Positions 63,501 through 64,000 of a stretch of 64,000 nt of DNA are shown in pieces. The stretch's first letter is position 1; the number at the start of each line of letters is the position of its first letter. Below the pieces are notes generated by a model. That model made no database searches. It was not told the DNA's origin and saw only the letters and a program-made list of their open reading frames with translations. The translations under genes were made by a program, and so were the position numbers. Source of the stretch: Parnassius smintheus behrii (taxonomy: Eukaryota > Arthropoda > Insecta > Lepidoptera > Papilionidae); the NCBI GenBank assembly GCA_036936625.1, contig JAUPFT010000024.1, positions 38,230,455-38,294,454 on the forward strand, read 5' to 3'.

Positions 63501-64000
63501 ATGCCACTGTCAACATTTCAAGTGTTTTGGAGCACGTAATTCCATTTTTTACACAAAATTTGATGCAAATTCTTTGATCCATTTTTTTGATAGAAGAAAA
63601 TCGCCGAGCACACCAAAGTACGTCTGACCTTTGTAACTGTCAAAAATAAACTAAACATGCTATACACTTCAAACTTGAAACATATGCTCAGGACATGTGT
63701 ACCAACGCAACAAAATACAAAAATCGAAAATCGAATGTGCGTTGCCCGCGAAATTCAAAAAGTCACCTTACTTTTTGAACACACCTCGTATAACATACCC
63801 TTTAATTTAAGTATTAACTATCTATATACCTTTCTCTTTCTATTGTCCCTTTGTGAAAAAAGAGAGAGCAACGTTAATTATTTCTTAATTGACTTCGTTT
63901 TATTTTTGTAAAGATATTAAGCTGTAGATGTTCATATTTCGTAACAATAGAGTTGGCATACCTTTCTGTTGTCTAGCTGTTATAAAAAGCGGGTAGGTGC
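21324..64000 (-). CDS. SID-1/SIDT-family transmembrane protein, 17 exons in window, 5' end missing
   Basis: Seventeen minus-strand exons join with matching phases into about 793 residues. SID-1 proteins are multipass membrane proteins needed for cell-to-cell spread of dsRNA in worms; insect homologues are implicated in dsRNA uptake, and vertebrate SIDT1/2 act at lysosomes. Order: extracellular beta-rich region (exons 1-5) with the CPVFD..GYYLTMT hallmark, then 11 membrane segments (exon 6; exon 9; exons 10-17), with an acidic cytosolic loop (exons 7-8). The hydrolase-like metal site of the family is intact: Ser and His in EGLLSAAYHVCPN, Asp split across exons 11/12 (FQFD), two His in DSHDVWHF. 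The ending (PRTQIMVF, stop) matches the family's C-terminus. Introns are loaded with transposons. Signal peptide and first exon(s) lie beyond 64000. Confidence 0.93.
21610..21930 (+). repeat. unclassified dispersed repeat, copy 2
   Basis: Same word order and orientation as 5655-5965 (tctttagtcga..cgcgaacgtt..gtcaacgtgatttgaa..agtaactttcgtaaat..aaatacaactgcatgg). It lies in the last intron of the SID-1 gene. Confidence 0.65.
22065..22180 (-). mobile_element. family A fragment
   Basis: caccatacgaaacac, gcattaatccggtatttcac, tattctttgaggacgtggtc and gatcgggctga give the 5' third of family A in minus orientation. Confidence 0.6.
22774..22995 (-). mobile_element. family A copy
   Basis: The T-rich end and the words agaataagggtgacaaacga, gtccacctgatggtaagtgg and gatgcgttgtcacccgtgag identify a family A copy in minus orientation, truncated inside the gctgctattt region. 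Confidence 0.75.
23020..23250 (-). mobile_element. family A copy next to SID-1 exon 16
   Basis: This second minus-orientation copy lies back to back with the previous one (catagacatccacatct..gaatgcctcatttcc..cacgctggtattctgtgaga). Its 5' end is about 80 bases from exon 16. Confidence 0.7.
23329..23407 (-). CDS. SID-1-like exon 16
   Basis: Acceptor gttgcag, then one base C and 26 codons (WVFIALTYSVWFGSSYFYLD then LSTNWA), then donor gtaag at 23328. This is the penultimate membrane segment. The leading C completes the Ser codon begun by AG in exon 15. Confidence 0.93.
23494..23942 (+). mobile_element. 5'-truncated RTE-type LINE, 3' end with (ATG)n tail
   Basis: An open frame from 23500 gives VPAMTYGTETWSF.., RDKLRNEDIRSRN.., KWQWAGHIARR.., GRPPTRWSDDLVRHAGSRWI and VQQWTCEGL, the conserved C-terminal part of RTE-type reverse transcriptases. 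It ends at an (atg)n tail (23921-23938). It lies antisense in the intron between SID-1 exons 15 and 16 and fills most of it. The tail touches the exon 15 donor. Confidence 0.85.
23945..24070 (-). CDS. SID-1-like exon 15
   Basis: Acceptor cccgcag, then T, 41 codons (VAQHGRDFASHLLLVLMSNL then FLYTLFYIVMKLLHRESIRWY) and AG. GRDFAS and LYTLFYIVMKL are conserved in the family; it is one membrane segment. The donor is gtatat, weaker than others in this gene, because a LINE tail starts about 7 bases into the intron. Confidence 0.93.
24190..24480 (+). mobile_element. fragment of a transposon-borne gene (unidentified)
   Basis: MMKEGFQKGQSDNLPIVRNM then MVAEYF (plus, from about 24391) resembles a short conserved block often seen in lepidopteran multicopy transposon genes. 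The preceding GC-rich part (24280-24345) may be an exon of the same element. Function unknown. Confidence 0.35.
24806..25950 (-). pseudogene. THAP-domain gene, decayed, two exons
   Basis: The upstream part (about 25910-25752, minus) gives CAVPQCKNTATKTPEKLFFN, then APRNPTI, and after frame changes NTVAYCCEDHFD: the C..C spacing, AVPQC start and C..H end of a THAP zinc finger, the DNA-binding fold shared with P-element transposase. Donor GAT|gtaagt (25751) and acceptor ttctag (25131) join it to IENDMENYVKCKLVGGPLKL and on to about 24840. At least two small indels break the finger between 25780 and 25840. It lies inside a SID-1 intron on the same strand. Confidence 0.6.
26578..27330 (-). mobile_element. 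mariner transposon, 5' part missing
   Basis: Minus-strand pieces read ERWVPHELSESNLETRVDCC (27315-27260), RIITCDEKWILYDN (27215-27170), SVWWTSTGIVHYSF, LLHDNARPHT, and YSPDLAPTDYHFF: the DD34D catalytic core. Stops and frameshifts occur near 27240, 27110 and 26830. The 3' end is catatgaaattggcgttttgt at 26580. The element stops dead at 27331, where the exon-14 minisatellite begins; no other half is seen on the far side. Confidence 0.85.
27331..29389 (-). repeat. minisatellite made of the SID-1 exon 14 splice-donor junction
   Basis: The junction word ccctagtgcag recurs with its A at 27354, 27451, 27548, 27645, 27742, 27839, 27936, 28033, 28130 (97 bp steps), 28226, 28322, 28418, 28514, 28610 (96 bp), then 28697, 28784, 28871, 28958, 29045, 29132, 29219, 29306 and 29393 (87 bp). 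The last belongs to the real exon. On the minus strand each unit reads ctgctgctgctggcc..gccaactggg..gctgcactagg|gtgagtatc or gtaagtatc, then about 42 bases of intron. Units differ by block: 97 bp (gtaagt mostly), 96 bp (ggagccc variant), 87 bp (lacking gacgtcacgccg). GC-rich in AT-rich surroundings. Confidence 0.95.
29390..29522 (-). CDS. SID-1-like exon 14, GC-rich and divergent
   Basis: Acceptor acttttgtcag, then GT, 43 codons and GG before gtgagt. The reading GGVLCRAARALAAAPRAAIT, then PARCGRG, then VLLLLANLANWAVAAL fits the family's position between the RF(K/R)L loop and the NW-containing membrane segment, and its length fits. The loop half is nearly all Ala/Arg and has lost the usual Tyr-Thr-Asp-Cys region. 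Phases match exons 13 and 15 only when this exon is included; skipping it shifts the frame. It is the parent of the adjoining minisatellite. Confidence 0.85.
29585..29705 (+). mobile_element. jockey-like RT scrap followed by (TGTA)n
   Basis: VSGGSVLKMGVSQGS, then after a frame change INDLPHSVQKLTNILLYA, is the GVPQGS to YADD region of a LINE. A tgtatgta microsatellite (29700-29755) interrupts it. Confidence 0.6.
29863..30190 (+). mobile_element. LINE RNase H domain, part 1 of a split element
   Basis: GNDAADELARRGSAL is the RNase H C-terminal motif of jockey/R1-type LINEs, followed by HFTNQHAQLWKNLVDCRQGR and LMRLNKPQIRIVT. The continuation expected next (a GH..CRAC zinc knuckle) is found 5 kb away at 35252, so the element has been split by an insertion. 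Confidence 0.75.
30379..31302 (+). CDS. LINE ORF1 protein (coiled coil and RNA-binding domain)
   Basis: 307 codons without a stop. Residues ~55-160 form a long heptad-rich coiled coil (NDDLKNEFAEMRKQMTSMQN and on). Residues ~195-300 (RSKNIIIADVPESK.., ILKNNQNLKEDKFKIFFRP) have the shape of the L1-like ORF1 RRM/C-terminal RNA-binding region. Such proteins package LINE RNA. ORF2 follows after about 10 bases in another frame. ATG at 30436 is an alternative start, since the first 19 residues look unlike the rest. Confidence 0.75.
   Translation: MLSYRNTRRSTIVSTPKINMNVHRSPTGSDTISARCGSYLDLASKIMCQDKTESSQITFRNKRKLENENDDLKNEFAEMRKQMTSMQNQMSEMITYLTTSTNMQVESFKKINEDVSTIKQQISDIKLTTEILTEEQTKLKIEVENLKKNSNITEKKIESIKSNLLLQDTTSSSSSSVLNAQEEIVAELNERTIRSKNIIIADVPESKSTNLNARYEGDKTAVLKIINTVLPGGFTEPQKMYRLGKYQSGKDRHLKVCFASQETSKLILKNNQNLKEDKFKIFFRPNTTTTEVYDYFKTNTRAAHGKR
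31312..34409 (+). pseudogene. LINE ORF2 (endonuclease and reverse transcriptase), broken
   Basis: Pieces in order: KCLYANARS (endonuclease start, 31475), ILTETWLKSEEEA (31710), FGDFNVDLLSSD and MSDHKQIY (31995-32230, catalytic residues), NPSNYRPISVLPVISKVFEK (33107), YGFRRKSNTLSATID, FIDLKKGF, YGVPQGSILGPLLFLIYINN, YADDTSLF (33594-33617), KTNYIIF, then the thumb and tail to 34409. Breaks: a 117 bp insertion at 31561, a stop at 31744, a one-base change in an A-run at 33337-33343, another frameshift near 33825. The order fits a jockey-superfamily (CR1/Daphne-like) LINE; the exact clade is not certain. A likely 3' end with aataaag lies near 34560. Confidence 0.8.
31561..31677 (-). mobile_element. 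nested 117 bp truncated LINE with 12 bp target duplication
   Basis: The insert is bounded by tcatttccttat at 31549-31560 and again at 31678-31689. Read minus, it encodes EACKDRDTWRSVLSGYPVRD-like words (a LINE C-terminus) and ends in a (taag)n tail at the 31561 side: a classic 5'-truncated insertion into the endonuclease region of the host LINE. Confidence 0.85.
34620..35225 (+). mobile_element. RTE-like LINE 3' fragment with long open frame
   Basis: A 176-codon frame (34679-35209) gives VLVPTLTYGSESWAWQKKHE, MRSLRSMLGLNLNDRVRN, MLRWFGHVERMNEERVTKKI, GRVGKGRPRRKFIDQIGD and EVCQDRAKWKSVVSAYPSG: the C-terminal part of an endonuclease-reverse transcriptase. Two further copies lie at 38415-38620 and 38665-39060. 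It sits between the CR1-like LINE and the second half of the split RNase H LINE. Confidence 0.8.
35252..35470 (+). mobile_element. LINE RNase H tail, part 2 of a split element
   Basis: TDSPLCRACLL, then after one frame change EEETAAHVLLKCPEVATYRA, KHLGTPGSLPEVA and GEISWLE: the zinc-knuckle tail that should follow the RNase H domain ending at about 30185. The A-rich and 'actaaactaaacta' part near 35530 may be its tail. Confidence 0.75.
35471..36029. other. repeat scraps in intron 13
   Basis: ccactactgaacataggcct (35552-35571) is a LINE tail word; the rest is unclassified. Confidence 0.4.
36030..37307. mobile_element. 1.28 kb inverted-repeat DNA transposon, decayed
   Basis: The ends gggcgttcaagtattacgta and acgtaatacttgaacgccc are inverted repeats of about 24 bases (to acgc/gcgt), flanked by a shared ttat (36022-36025 and 37308-37311). 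G-runs follow the left end and recur inside the right end. Inside, plus-strand codons (ACRIKHNLIWRDFSTNIRES.., DIFLTPPYPIIQT..) form a decayed frame from about 36360 to 36720 that I do not recognise. A related end (gggggcgtccattaattacg) occurs at 48521. Confidence 0.75.
37392..37645 (-). mobile_element. family A copy near SID-1 exon 13
   Basis: Minus-orientation copy: gtgtgacaaatggacacaca.., gaatgcctcgttaccagc.., tctccggttctctatactca, gtattctttgagagcgtggt. It lies about 330 bases from exon 13. Confidence 0.75.
37646..37971. other. intron sequence without recognised features
   Basis: AT-rich; nothing recognised apart from the exon 13 donor. Confidence 0.5.
37972..38088 (-). CDS. SID-1-like exon 13
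   Basis: Acceptor tttaaag (pyrimidine-poor), then GT, 38 codons (LVGVLNANIYFWVAFTVLHL then VTCLVMTFQIYYLGRFRL) and G before gtaag. It covers one membrane segment, and the QIYYLGRF motif is conserved. Its phase is symmetric (1-1), so skipping it would keep the frame but remove a membrane segment. Confidence 0.95.
38415..38620 (+). mobile_element. RTE-like LINE fragment, copy 2
   Basis: aaaaggacgtcctagaagaaaa.. through gccaaatggaagtctgtagt matches 35025-35225, with a deletion in the frame. It is a direct repeat relative to copies 1 and 3. Confidence 0.75.
38665..39060 (+). mobile_element. RTE-like LINE fragment, copy 3
   Basis: SMLGLNLIDMVRNCVIREEC, MLRWFGLVERMNEERVT, stop, then GRVGKGRPRRKVVDQINDLL: close to 34840-35215 but with a stop after RVT and a shifted MRR region. 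Same orientation as copy 1. Confidence 0.75.
39119..39200 (+). mobile_element. tRNA-derived SINE head fragment
   Basis: gtggtagctcagcaggctat is an A-box-like start; ttcgatcct (39182-39190) is a weak B box. No acceptor stem forms, so it is not a tRNA gene. Confidence 0.4.
39262..41230 (-). mobile_element. CR1/jockey-like LINE, internally deleted
   Basis: Minus-strand frames: 41287-40790 (endonuclease: VNFCNIRGLHSNLNAVHYHL, LTETQV, GVCVYVRED), 40793-39948 (ILGDFNAHHAEWLG, SSDHCLV, then a linker) and 39794-39342 (RSDPSNYRPIAITSLFSKTM, YGFRRGWSAGDLL, ALAVSLDIAKAF). The RT stops just after its first Asp block and jumps to a 3' tail (39410-39262: cttcaagaaaagagcttac.. to gctcgtttgccccctcttct) with an A-run, so most of the RT palm is missing. 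Small overlaps and frame changes occur at 40790 and about 39800. Confidence 0.8.
41236..41560 (+). mobile_element. tRNA-derived SINE (full-length-like)
   Basis: A box tagctcagatggttaacgc (41252-41270) and a degraded B box (ggcttcgaactctgc) are followed by the body ctgatttaccacgtgctc.., cgtgaggaaacctgcatgtc, atttcgaagacatgtgaag.. and the tail cagcagtgggacgtatatag. Other copies: 52463-52765 (minus), 60925-61062 and 62030-62283. It abuts the 5' end of the LINE. Confidence 0.85.
41561..42153. other. intron stretch
   Basis: Contains a paired word cgtaacgttacaatgagggt/gtaacgttacaataag near 42015-42050, perhaps a short transposon end. Otherwise nothing recognised. Confidence 0.4.
42154..42276 (-). 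CDS. SID-1-like exon 12
   Basis: Acceptor ttttcaccag, then AT, 40 codons (TSFMYVTAVLCMVKIYQSRH then PDINARAHATFGVLALIIFL) and G before gtacac. AT completes the catalytic-site Asp codon begun in exon 11. YQxRHPDINA is a near-invariant family motif. Confidence 0.96.
42425..42660 (+). repeat. dispersed repeat family C, copy 1
   Basis: gatcactcctggcattgct.., gtgaagtctcattacaactg, gttcagcaattcc and aataaagttcagttattcga..acagacag match 53020-53470 once the family A insertion there is removed. Confidence 0.55.
42661..42940. other. intron stretch without recognised features
   Basis: AT-rich sequence up to the donor of exon 11. Confidence 0.5.
42941..43061 (-). CDS. SID-1-like exon 11, catalytic segment
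   Basis: Acceptor tttttctag, 40 codons (KEMGIPQHFGLLYAMGVALV then SEGLLSAAYHVCPNSMNFQF) and G before gtacgt. IPxHFGLxYAMG and SAxYHVCPN are hallmarks. The Ser and His of SAAYH, and the Asp completed in exon 12, are the metal-site residues. Confidence 0.96.
43372..43600 (+). mobile_element. family A copy next to exon 10
   Basis: Plus-orientation copy (caatgctgctgtgttttgta.., gaaacgaggcaatcc.., gttctgtgagcccgtttgtc.., attctataaaaaaagtg). Its A-tail ends about 15 bases from the exon 10 splice donor. Confidence 0.75.
43611..43793 (-). CDS. SID-1-like exon 10
   Basis: Acceptor tttttatccag, 61 codons in phase 0: LLNQSGNQDLCYFNFLCAHP, LMMLSDFNHVYSNLGYVLLG, TLFLLQVWRRHQWHRSKTAL, E, then gtactg. GNQDLCYFNFLCAHPL and SNLGYVLLG are strongly conserved. 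One glycosylation-like NQS. Confidence 0.97.
43888..44212 (+). mobile_element. family A copy, near complete
   Basis: tatacgtggtaaagccacgc, agctatattatggttgtaaa, then the full family layout to ccttattctattaaaaaat. One of the best copies for defining the consensus. Confidence 0.8.
44250..44880 (-). mobile_element. mariner with large internal deletion
   Basis: Minus frame 44752 downwards: MELTRESSRAMIYYYFRSGL, TQKQCVDRMISAFGDKAPSK and TTIYRWFAGFQRGRVKLSDD (N-terminal DNA-binding half), then directly, near 44510, LRGQRFSSPEEAVDAYKT-type codons and FNDWFHCIEKCVKFRGEYFE (C-terminus). The whole DD34D core is gone. The left end carries tatacgagggcagcactgaa. Such deleted copies cannot make transposase. 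Confidence 0.75.
44881..45085 (+). mobile_element. LINE 3' tail fragment (gtcgtaagaggcgac family)
   Basis: cacgtgagtcgtaagaggcg, acagagggaaactg, gcagcagcaccttcctgata, ctgccaagcatggtaactat. It lies directly at the right edge of the deleted mariner. Confidence 0.55.
45655..45965 (+). promoter_or_regulatory. promoter-like block, possible solo LTR
   Basis: ctagaacattctagatgttt (45777-45796) contains gaacattc, a heat-shock-element-like inverted pair. A TATA box follows (tatataagg, 45811) and aataaa at 45882. Spacing of TATA, start region and poly(A) word resembles a retrotransposon LTR. I could not find the matching ends or a target duplication, so the class is uncertain. Confidence 0.3.
46204..46314 (+). 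other. small acidic open frame
   Basis: MNNDDDYSEDEAEKNEIEEL then DLDDDFLFRDSKIMVL and stop, 36 residues. It resembles acidic N-termini of transposases, but there is no following domain. It is about 310 bases after the LTR-like block. Function unknown. Confidence 0.2.
46536..46647 (-). CDS. SID-1-like exon 9
   Basis: Acceptor cgttgtag, then A, 37 codons (CRPRVLSARSKMYLWNVLTV then AVFYTLPVIQLVVTYQR) and gtaagt. FYxLPVxQLVxTYQ is a conserved membrane segment. The leading A completes an Arg codon with AG of exon 8. Confidence 0.95.
46648..47406. other. intron 8
   Basis: A short LINE tail scrap (cactaccccatatcgtccat, 46697-46716) near the acceptor; otherwise nothing recognised. Confidence 0.45.
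47407..47515 (-). CDS. SID-1-like exon 8, acidic cytosolic loop
   Basis: Acceptor ttatcacag, AT, 35 codons (PSSMSDTESDDFEDDAKVEK then DDYMQGGKLCVANLS), AG before gtaag. The acidic SDTESDDF stretch corresponds to the cytosolic loop between the first two membrane segments; LCVANLSR leads into the conserved region before the second one. Confidence 0.92.
47876..48013 (-). CDS. SID-1-like exon 7, cytosolic loop
   Basis: Acceptor gatctcag, AA, 45 codons (GRVTTAGDPRDKSGTLPRRR then RTINTLDASGSSRQCLAGEE, QLNQT), G before gtgag. Low-complexity loop with a basic PRRRR run. Two other frames contain stops and the phases agree on both sides, which supports it despite weak conservation. Confidence 0.85.
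48100..49035 (+). mobile_element. family A copies interrupted by an inverted-end element
   Basis: 48100-48228 and 48345-48525 are two partial 5' parts (gtggtagagccacgctgcag; gtggtaaagtcaggctgcag). 48893-49033 is the 3' part (gaatattccatattagtcct.. to ttgtcacattgattc). Between them 48521-48885 starts gggggcgtccattaattacg, related to the 36030 element's end, holds C-runs and ends with ctacgtgat: probably an inserted transposon relic. Confidence 0.6.
49201..49358 (-). CDS. SID-1-like exon 6, first membrane segment
   Basis: Acceptor tttattgcag, A, 52 codons (FRIIPTISYQEYMIAAGAAL then AFFLSFYLAFIIAVLCQRKK, RSDSSMESSQTE), G before gtaag. IxPTISxxEY precedes the first transmembrane helix; the basic QRKKR after it is the usual cytosolic stop. 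Confidence 0.95.
49425..49590 (-). mobile_element. LINE/SINE 3' tail (gccggcctttaaaaaaagga type)
   Basis: agaaaagcatacggctcatc, gatggtaagtgatcactg, caacaccagagaaatcgcag, tgcgttgccggcc and ttcttgaaggtc match the tail of the 39262 LINE. Confidence 0.65.
49675..49795 (+). mobile_element. RTE 3' end scrap
   Basis: ccgacaaccgatgg-like words in opposite copies, then gttctcgagtggcagctttg and taccggcaggcgatg, resemble 23745-23850. Very short and decayed. Confidence 0.35.
49857..50015 (+). repeat. (CA)n / (ACGC)n microsatellite
   Basis: cacacacacacaca grades into cgcacgaacgcacg and acgcacgcacgcacg, then cacccacacccacac. The open frames of all six readings here are repeat artefacts. Confidence 0.95.
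50194..50363 (-). CDS. SID-1-like exon 5
   Basis: Acceptor ggcatttag, 56 codons in phase 0 (QDTFPLGFYIVFIVKTSDED then CTATSGNSTLPRMARILGWD, ETRVDVTAPDGRLKQF), AG before gtgag. GFYIVFIVKTSDEDC matches the conserved extracellular strand and Cys. NST is a possible glycosylation site. Confidence 0.94.
50364..50614. other. intron stretch
   Basis: No feature recognised. Confidence 0.5.
50615..50765 (-). mobile_element. tRNA-derived SINE
   Basis: On the minus strand, tggcacagtggtttagcaat (A box) and gggtttgaatcccgc (B box) lie 40 bases apart, as in tRNA. The 5' stem does not pair with the 3' side and the body continues, so it is a SINE head. Next to it (50700-50762) is the module shared with 11955-12045. 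Confidence 0.6.
50766..51859. other. intron stretch with a degraded tRNA-like scrap
   Basis: ccgagattcgagctcggaac (51682-51701) is a B-box-like word on the minus strand. Otherwise nothing recognised. Confidence 0.4.
51860..52170 (+). mobile_element. family A copy next to exon 4
   Basis: acgtggtaaagccatgctgc, gaatgggtcggcttgactgg, ctctcgcggaataccagcgt and the rest of the layout to tattctataaaataaaata. It ends about 25 bases from the exon 4 donor. Confidence 0.8.
52193..52276 (-). CDS. SID-1-like exon 4
   Basis: Acceptor attgttttag, 28 codons in phase 0 (CPVFDNERDILYDGYYLTMT then RRGGITLT) before gtaag. CPVxD..YxGxYxTMTxxxxITL is the most diagnostic extracellular motif of the family. Confidence 0.96.
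52463..52765 (-). mobile_element. tRNA-derived SINE copy
   Basis: Reverse copy of 41236-41560: acgtcccactgctgggcaca at the left, accatctgagctaccacgac at the right, B box ggttggatccccgcc altered. Confidence 0.8.
52788..53033 (+). repeat. tandem duplication, 125 bp period
   Basis: cacattagcctttagaactt..aaaatcactcc (52788) is repeated at 52913 with few changes (ttttttgg/tttttcgg; gatactc/aatactc). Confidence 0.9.
53020..53470 (+). repeat. dispersed repeat family C, copy 2, carrying family A
   Basis: atcactcctggtactgctct.., gtgaagtttcatcacaatca, gttcagcc.., then family A at 53123-53397, then ccataaagtgcagttatttc..acagacag. Same word order as 42425-42660. Confidence 0.55.
53123..53397 (+). mobile_element. 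family A copy, nested
   Basis: gcaggtattatggttgtagc, gaatgggtcggctagaccgg, atgctgctgtgtttcgtatg, gtggactgtgtgctcgtttg, then tattgtattaaaaaaagtc. It has inserted into a family C element. Confidence 0.8.
53471..54284. other. intron 3 sequence
   Basis: A T-run/A-run hairpin lies at 53633-53660. The plus frame 53807-54229 has no family likeness. Nothing else recognised. Confidence 0.45.
54285..54490 (+). mobile_element. RTE 3' end fragment
   Basis: gttctcgaatgacaatttcg, taccggtaagcggattgtag, ggcggcccacctctagat and aagtcgatggatgcaggtgc match 23758-23870 with stops and indels. Confidence 0.65.
54532..54923 (-). CDS. SID-1-like exon 3, extracellular region
   Basis: Acceptor taattgcag, AC, 130 codons, donor gtgagt. 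Landmarks: VSTLNTPIVHLTSSSPDPIM, TTTPSQPKYYFYPF, then a stretch of ~49 residues (NQEPNKMV..YGWFS), then RPKSVIVMIESDDDICAVIS and IQNFS joining CPVF. The SVIVxxESxDxxCAxxSxQN segment is conserved. The ~49-residue stretch seems extra compared with vertebrate SIDT proteins as I recall them. NLT and NFS are possible glycosylation sites. Confidence 0.94.
54924..56037. other. intron 2 stretch
   Basis: No gene or classifiable repeat recognised. Confidence 0.5.
56038..58740 (+). pseudogene. hAT transposase with BED finger, interrupted and decayed
   Basis: BED zinc finger at 56130-56270 (C..C..H..H in ALCKLCQHKKV..LRKHLISFH). After an insertion (about 56400-56930) come SFTIDGWTS-type core pieces (57222-57260), GITVDNATANTKFMYELDKQ (57425), CFAHILNLGLQDLL (57522), CPTRWNSTHDM (57802) and the C-terminal dimerisation domain IPATSVPAERLFSKASLVIR (58530-58590). 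Stops at about 57160, 57310 and 57714 and frameshifts near 57980 and 58160 break it. hAT transposases cut and paste DNA with 8 bp duplications; I could not define the ends. Confidence 0.85.
56400..56930 (+). mobile_element. insertion inside the hAT element
   Basis: It starts near taactagcggccgcctgcga and ends near gtcagtcagtgggtggtagt/tatatatatagatta, flank words of a widespread arthropod retroelement tail. It separates the BED finger from the transposase core. Confidence 0.5.
58930..59035 (+). mobile_element. tRNA-derived SINE head
   Basis: agacagctcagttggttaaa (A box) and gggttcaaaccccacc (B box), with cgtgggttcaaaccccaccc forming a good T stem. The 5' tgccgtggccgtgagacttg does not make a 7 bp acceptor stem with the 3' side, so I call a SINE head rather than a tRNA gene. 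Confidence 0.5.
59036..59616. other. intron stretch with aagacc-rich low-complexity DNA
   Basis: 59185-59320 is rich in caagaccaagac words. The rest has no recognised feature. Confidence 0.5.
59617..59708 (+). repeat. tandem duplication, 46 bp period
   Basis: tcaaactacagtgctttttg ct..gccgtgttcc..gtctgaaggg occurs at 59617 and 59663 with two differences. Confidence 0.9.
59868..60187 (-). mobile_element. family A copy, near complete
   Basis: gaagagcacacagtccacct.., gcagatgcgttgtcaccctg, gtctccagttctctacactc, cacgctgt..tattctgtgagatcgtgg, gaatcgacccattcgtgcta, acagcgtggctctaccacgt. Minus orientation. Confidence 0.8.
60189..60345 (+). mobile_element. mariner transposase N-terminal fragment
   Basis: IEYRAEMKFFDS, stop, then FDAVYEHSSSSYSTVKEWAK and QFHCRRESID: the helix-turn-helix start of a mariner transposase. 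Nothing follows. It abuts the 5' end of the family A copy. Confidence 0.6.
60346..60924. other. intron stretch
   Basis: No feature recognised beyond an atcgatatcgat word (60792-60804). Confidence 0.5.
60925..61062 (+). mobile_element. tRNA-derived SINE fragment
   Basis: gaggttcgacccgccggcac, caatgaaattgtaattttaa, ctgagaaatatcaggaaaaa and atatatttcgaagacatgaa give the first half of the SINE family at 41236. Confidence 0.65.
61255..61485 (-). mobile_element. LINE 3' tail fragment (gtcgtaagaggcgac family)
   Basis: Minus-orientation relative of 44881-45085 (gctatagttgccacgttttc.., atcaggaagatgctgctgct, ccacgggacgatatgggtac). cactgctgaacataggtctg (61270-61289) precedes it. Confidence 0.5.
61486..61845. 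other. intron 2 end with hairpin-forming words
   Basis: ttagtagttggtt and aaccactaactactaa (61753-61800) form an imperfect hairpin; gaacactgttcc (61588) and ggaacagtgttt (61824) form another distant inverted pair. Possible short transposon ends. Confidence 0.35.
61846..61968 (-). CDS. SID-1-like exon 2
   Basis: Acceptor ttattttctag, GT, 40 codons (VFSWQLPMLVQTPDSREQFT then NISRTLCPHNNMYSEDEDTC), G before gtgag. (V/F)LSWQLPxxVQ and SRTLCP are family hallmarks of the extracellular domain. NIS is a possible glycosylation site. Confidence 0.95.
62030..62283 (+). mobile_element. tRNA-derived SINE copy
   Basis: B box gggttcaatccgcgcc, then gtgctgatttaccacgtgct, gtgaggaaacctgcatgtcc, atttcgaagacatgtgaagt and the tail cctgtgccaagcagtgggat. 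The A-box side is decayed. Confidence 0.8.
62463..63788 (-). mobile_element. near-complete mariner with intact ends, frameshifted transposase
   Basis: The ends cgaggtgtgttcaaaaagta and its complement form 28-base inverted repeats, flanked by TA at 62461-62462 and 63789-63790. Length 1326 bp. Transposase on minus: start MDQRICIKFCVKNGITCSKT at 63582, GDETWVYGYD (first Asp), HHDNAPAH (second), SLDLAPCDFF (third, 34 residues on: DD34D), end at 62517. The cctt at 62927-62930 is repeated at 62931-62934, a 4 bp duplication that shifts the frame in mid-protein. It lies between SID-1 exons 1 and 2. Confidence 0.92.
63789..63961. other. intron 1 sequence
   Basis: Short AT-rich stretch ending at the exon 1 donor (minus gtatgcc). 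Confidence 0.6.
63962..64000 (-). CDS. SID-1-like exon 1 in window (3' part only)
   Basis: Thirteen codons' worth: TYPLFITARQQK and G before gtatgc. The YPLxxxxRQQK motif directly precedes SWQLP in the family and the phase fits exon 2. The exon runs past the window edge, so its start, the signal peptide and the promoter are not visible. Confidence 0.85.

Overview
The window looks like AT-rich, intron-rich, heavily transposon-invaded insect nuclear DNA, most likely from a butterfly or moth. This rests on a SID-1-type gene, on tRNA-derived SINEs with the familiar lepidopteran 3' end (cagcagtgggacgtatatag), on RTE-type and CR1/jockey-like LINEs, and on several mariner families. I cannot name the species.

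Host genes. (1) The right two thirds (21324 to beyond 64000, minus strand) is one gene of at least 42.7 kb. I assembled 17 exons whose splice phases all fit. They encode about 793 residues of a SID-1/SIDT-family protein: a multipass membrane protein linked to systemic RNAi and, in mammals, to lysosomal nucleic-acid or lipid handling. All putative metal-site residues (Ser, His, Asp, His, His) are present; the 5' end lies outside the window. (2) At the left, plus strand, a long exon (2913-4976) joins in phase to a short terminal exon (7172-7253). It encodes a disordered Ser/Thr-rich protein with a supervillin-like motif but no gelsolin domains here. (3) A lone candidate first coding exon (16588-16640, plus) has a perfect splice donor and no partner that I can find.

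Most striking structure. Exon 14 of the SID-1 gene (29390-29522) is followed, in its own intron, by a minisatellite (27331-29389) built from its own 3' end. Each 87, 96 or 97 bp unit carries the last ~50-55 bases of the exon, the splice donor and ~42 bases of intron. There are 23 donor junctions in tandem, one genuine and 22 copies, arranged in three blocks by subtype. The far edge of the array cuts into a mariner.

Repeats by region. 0-1.6 kb: two decayed LINEs. 2.1-2.5 kb: a MITE. 5-7 kb: intron repeats. 11.4-14.5 kb: a repeat with short inverted ends, an ITm/DUF4817 transposon and a Harbinger-like MITE. 22-26 kb: family A repeats, an RTE fragment and a THAP pseudogene. 26.6-27.3 kb: a truncated mariner. 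29.6-35.5 kb: a LINE split by another LINE that itself carries a 117 bp insertion. 36-37.3 kb: a large inverted-repeat element. 39.3-41.2 kb: a CR1/jockey-like LINE. 41.2-54 kb: SINEs, family A and a deleted mariner between exons. 56-58.7 kb: an interrupted hAT. 62.5-63.8 kb: a near-complete mariner. Most open frames outside the host exons belong to these elements or are chance.
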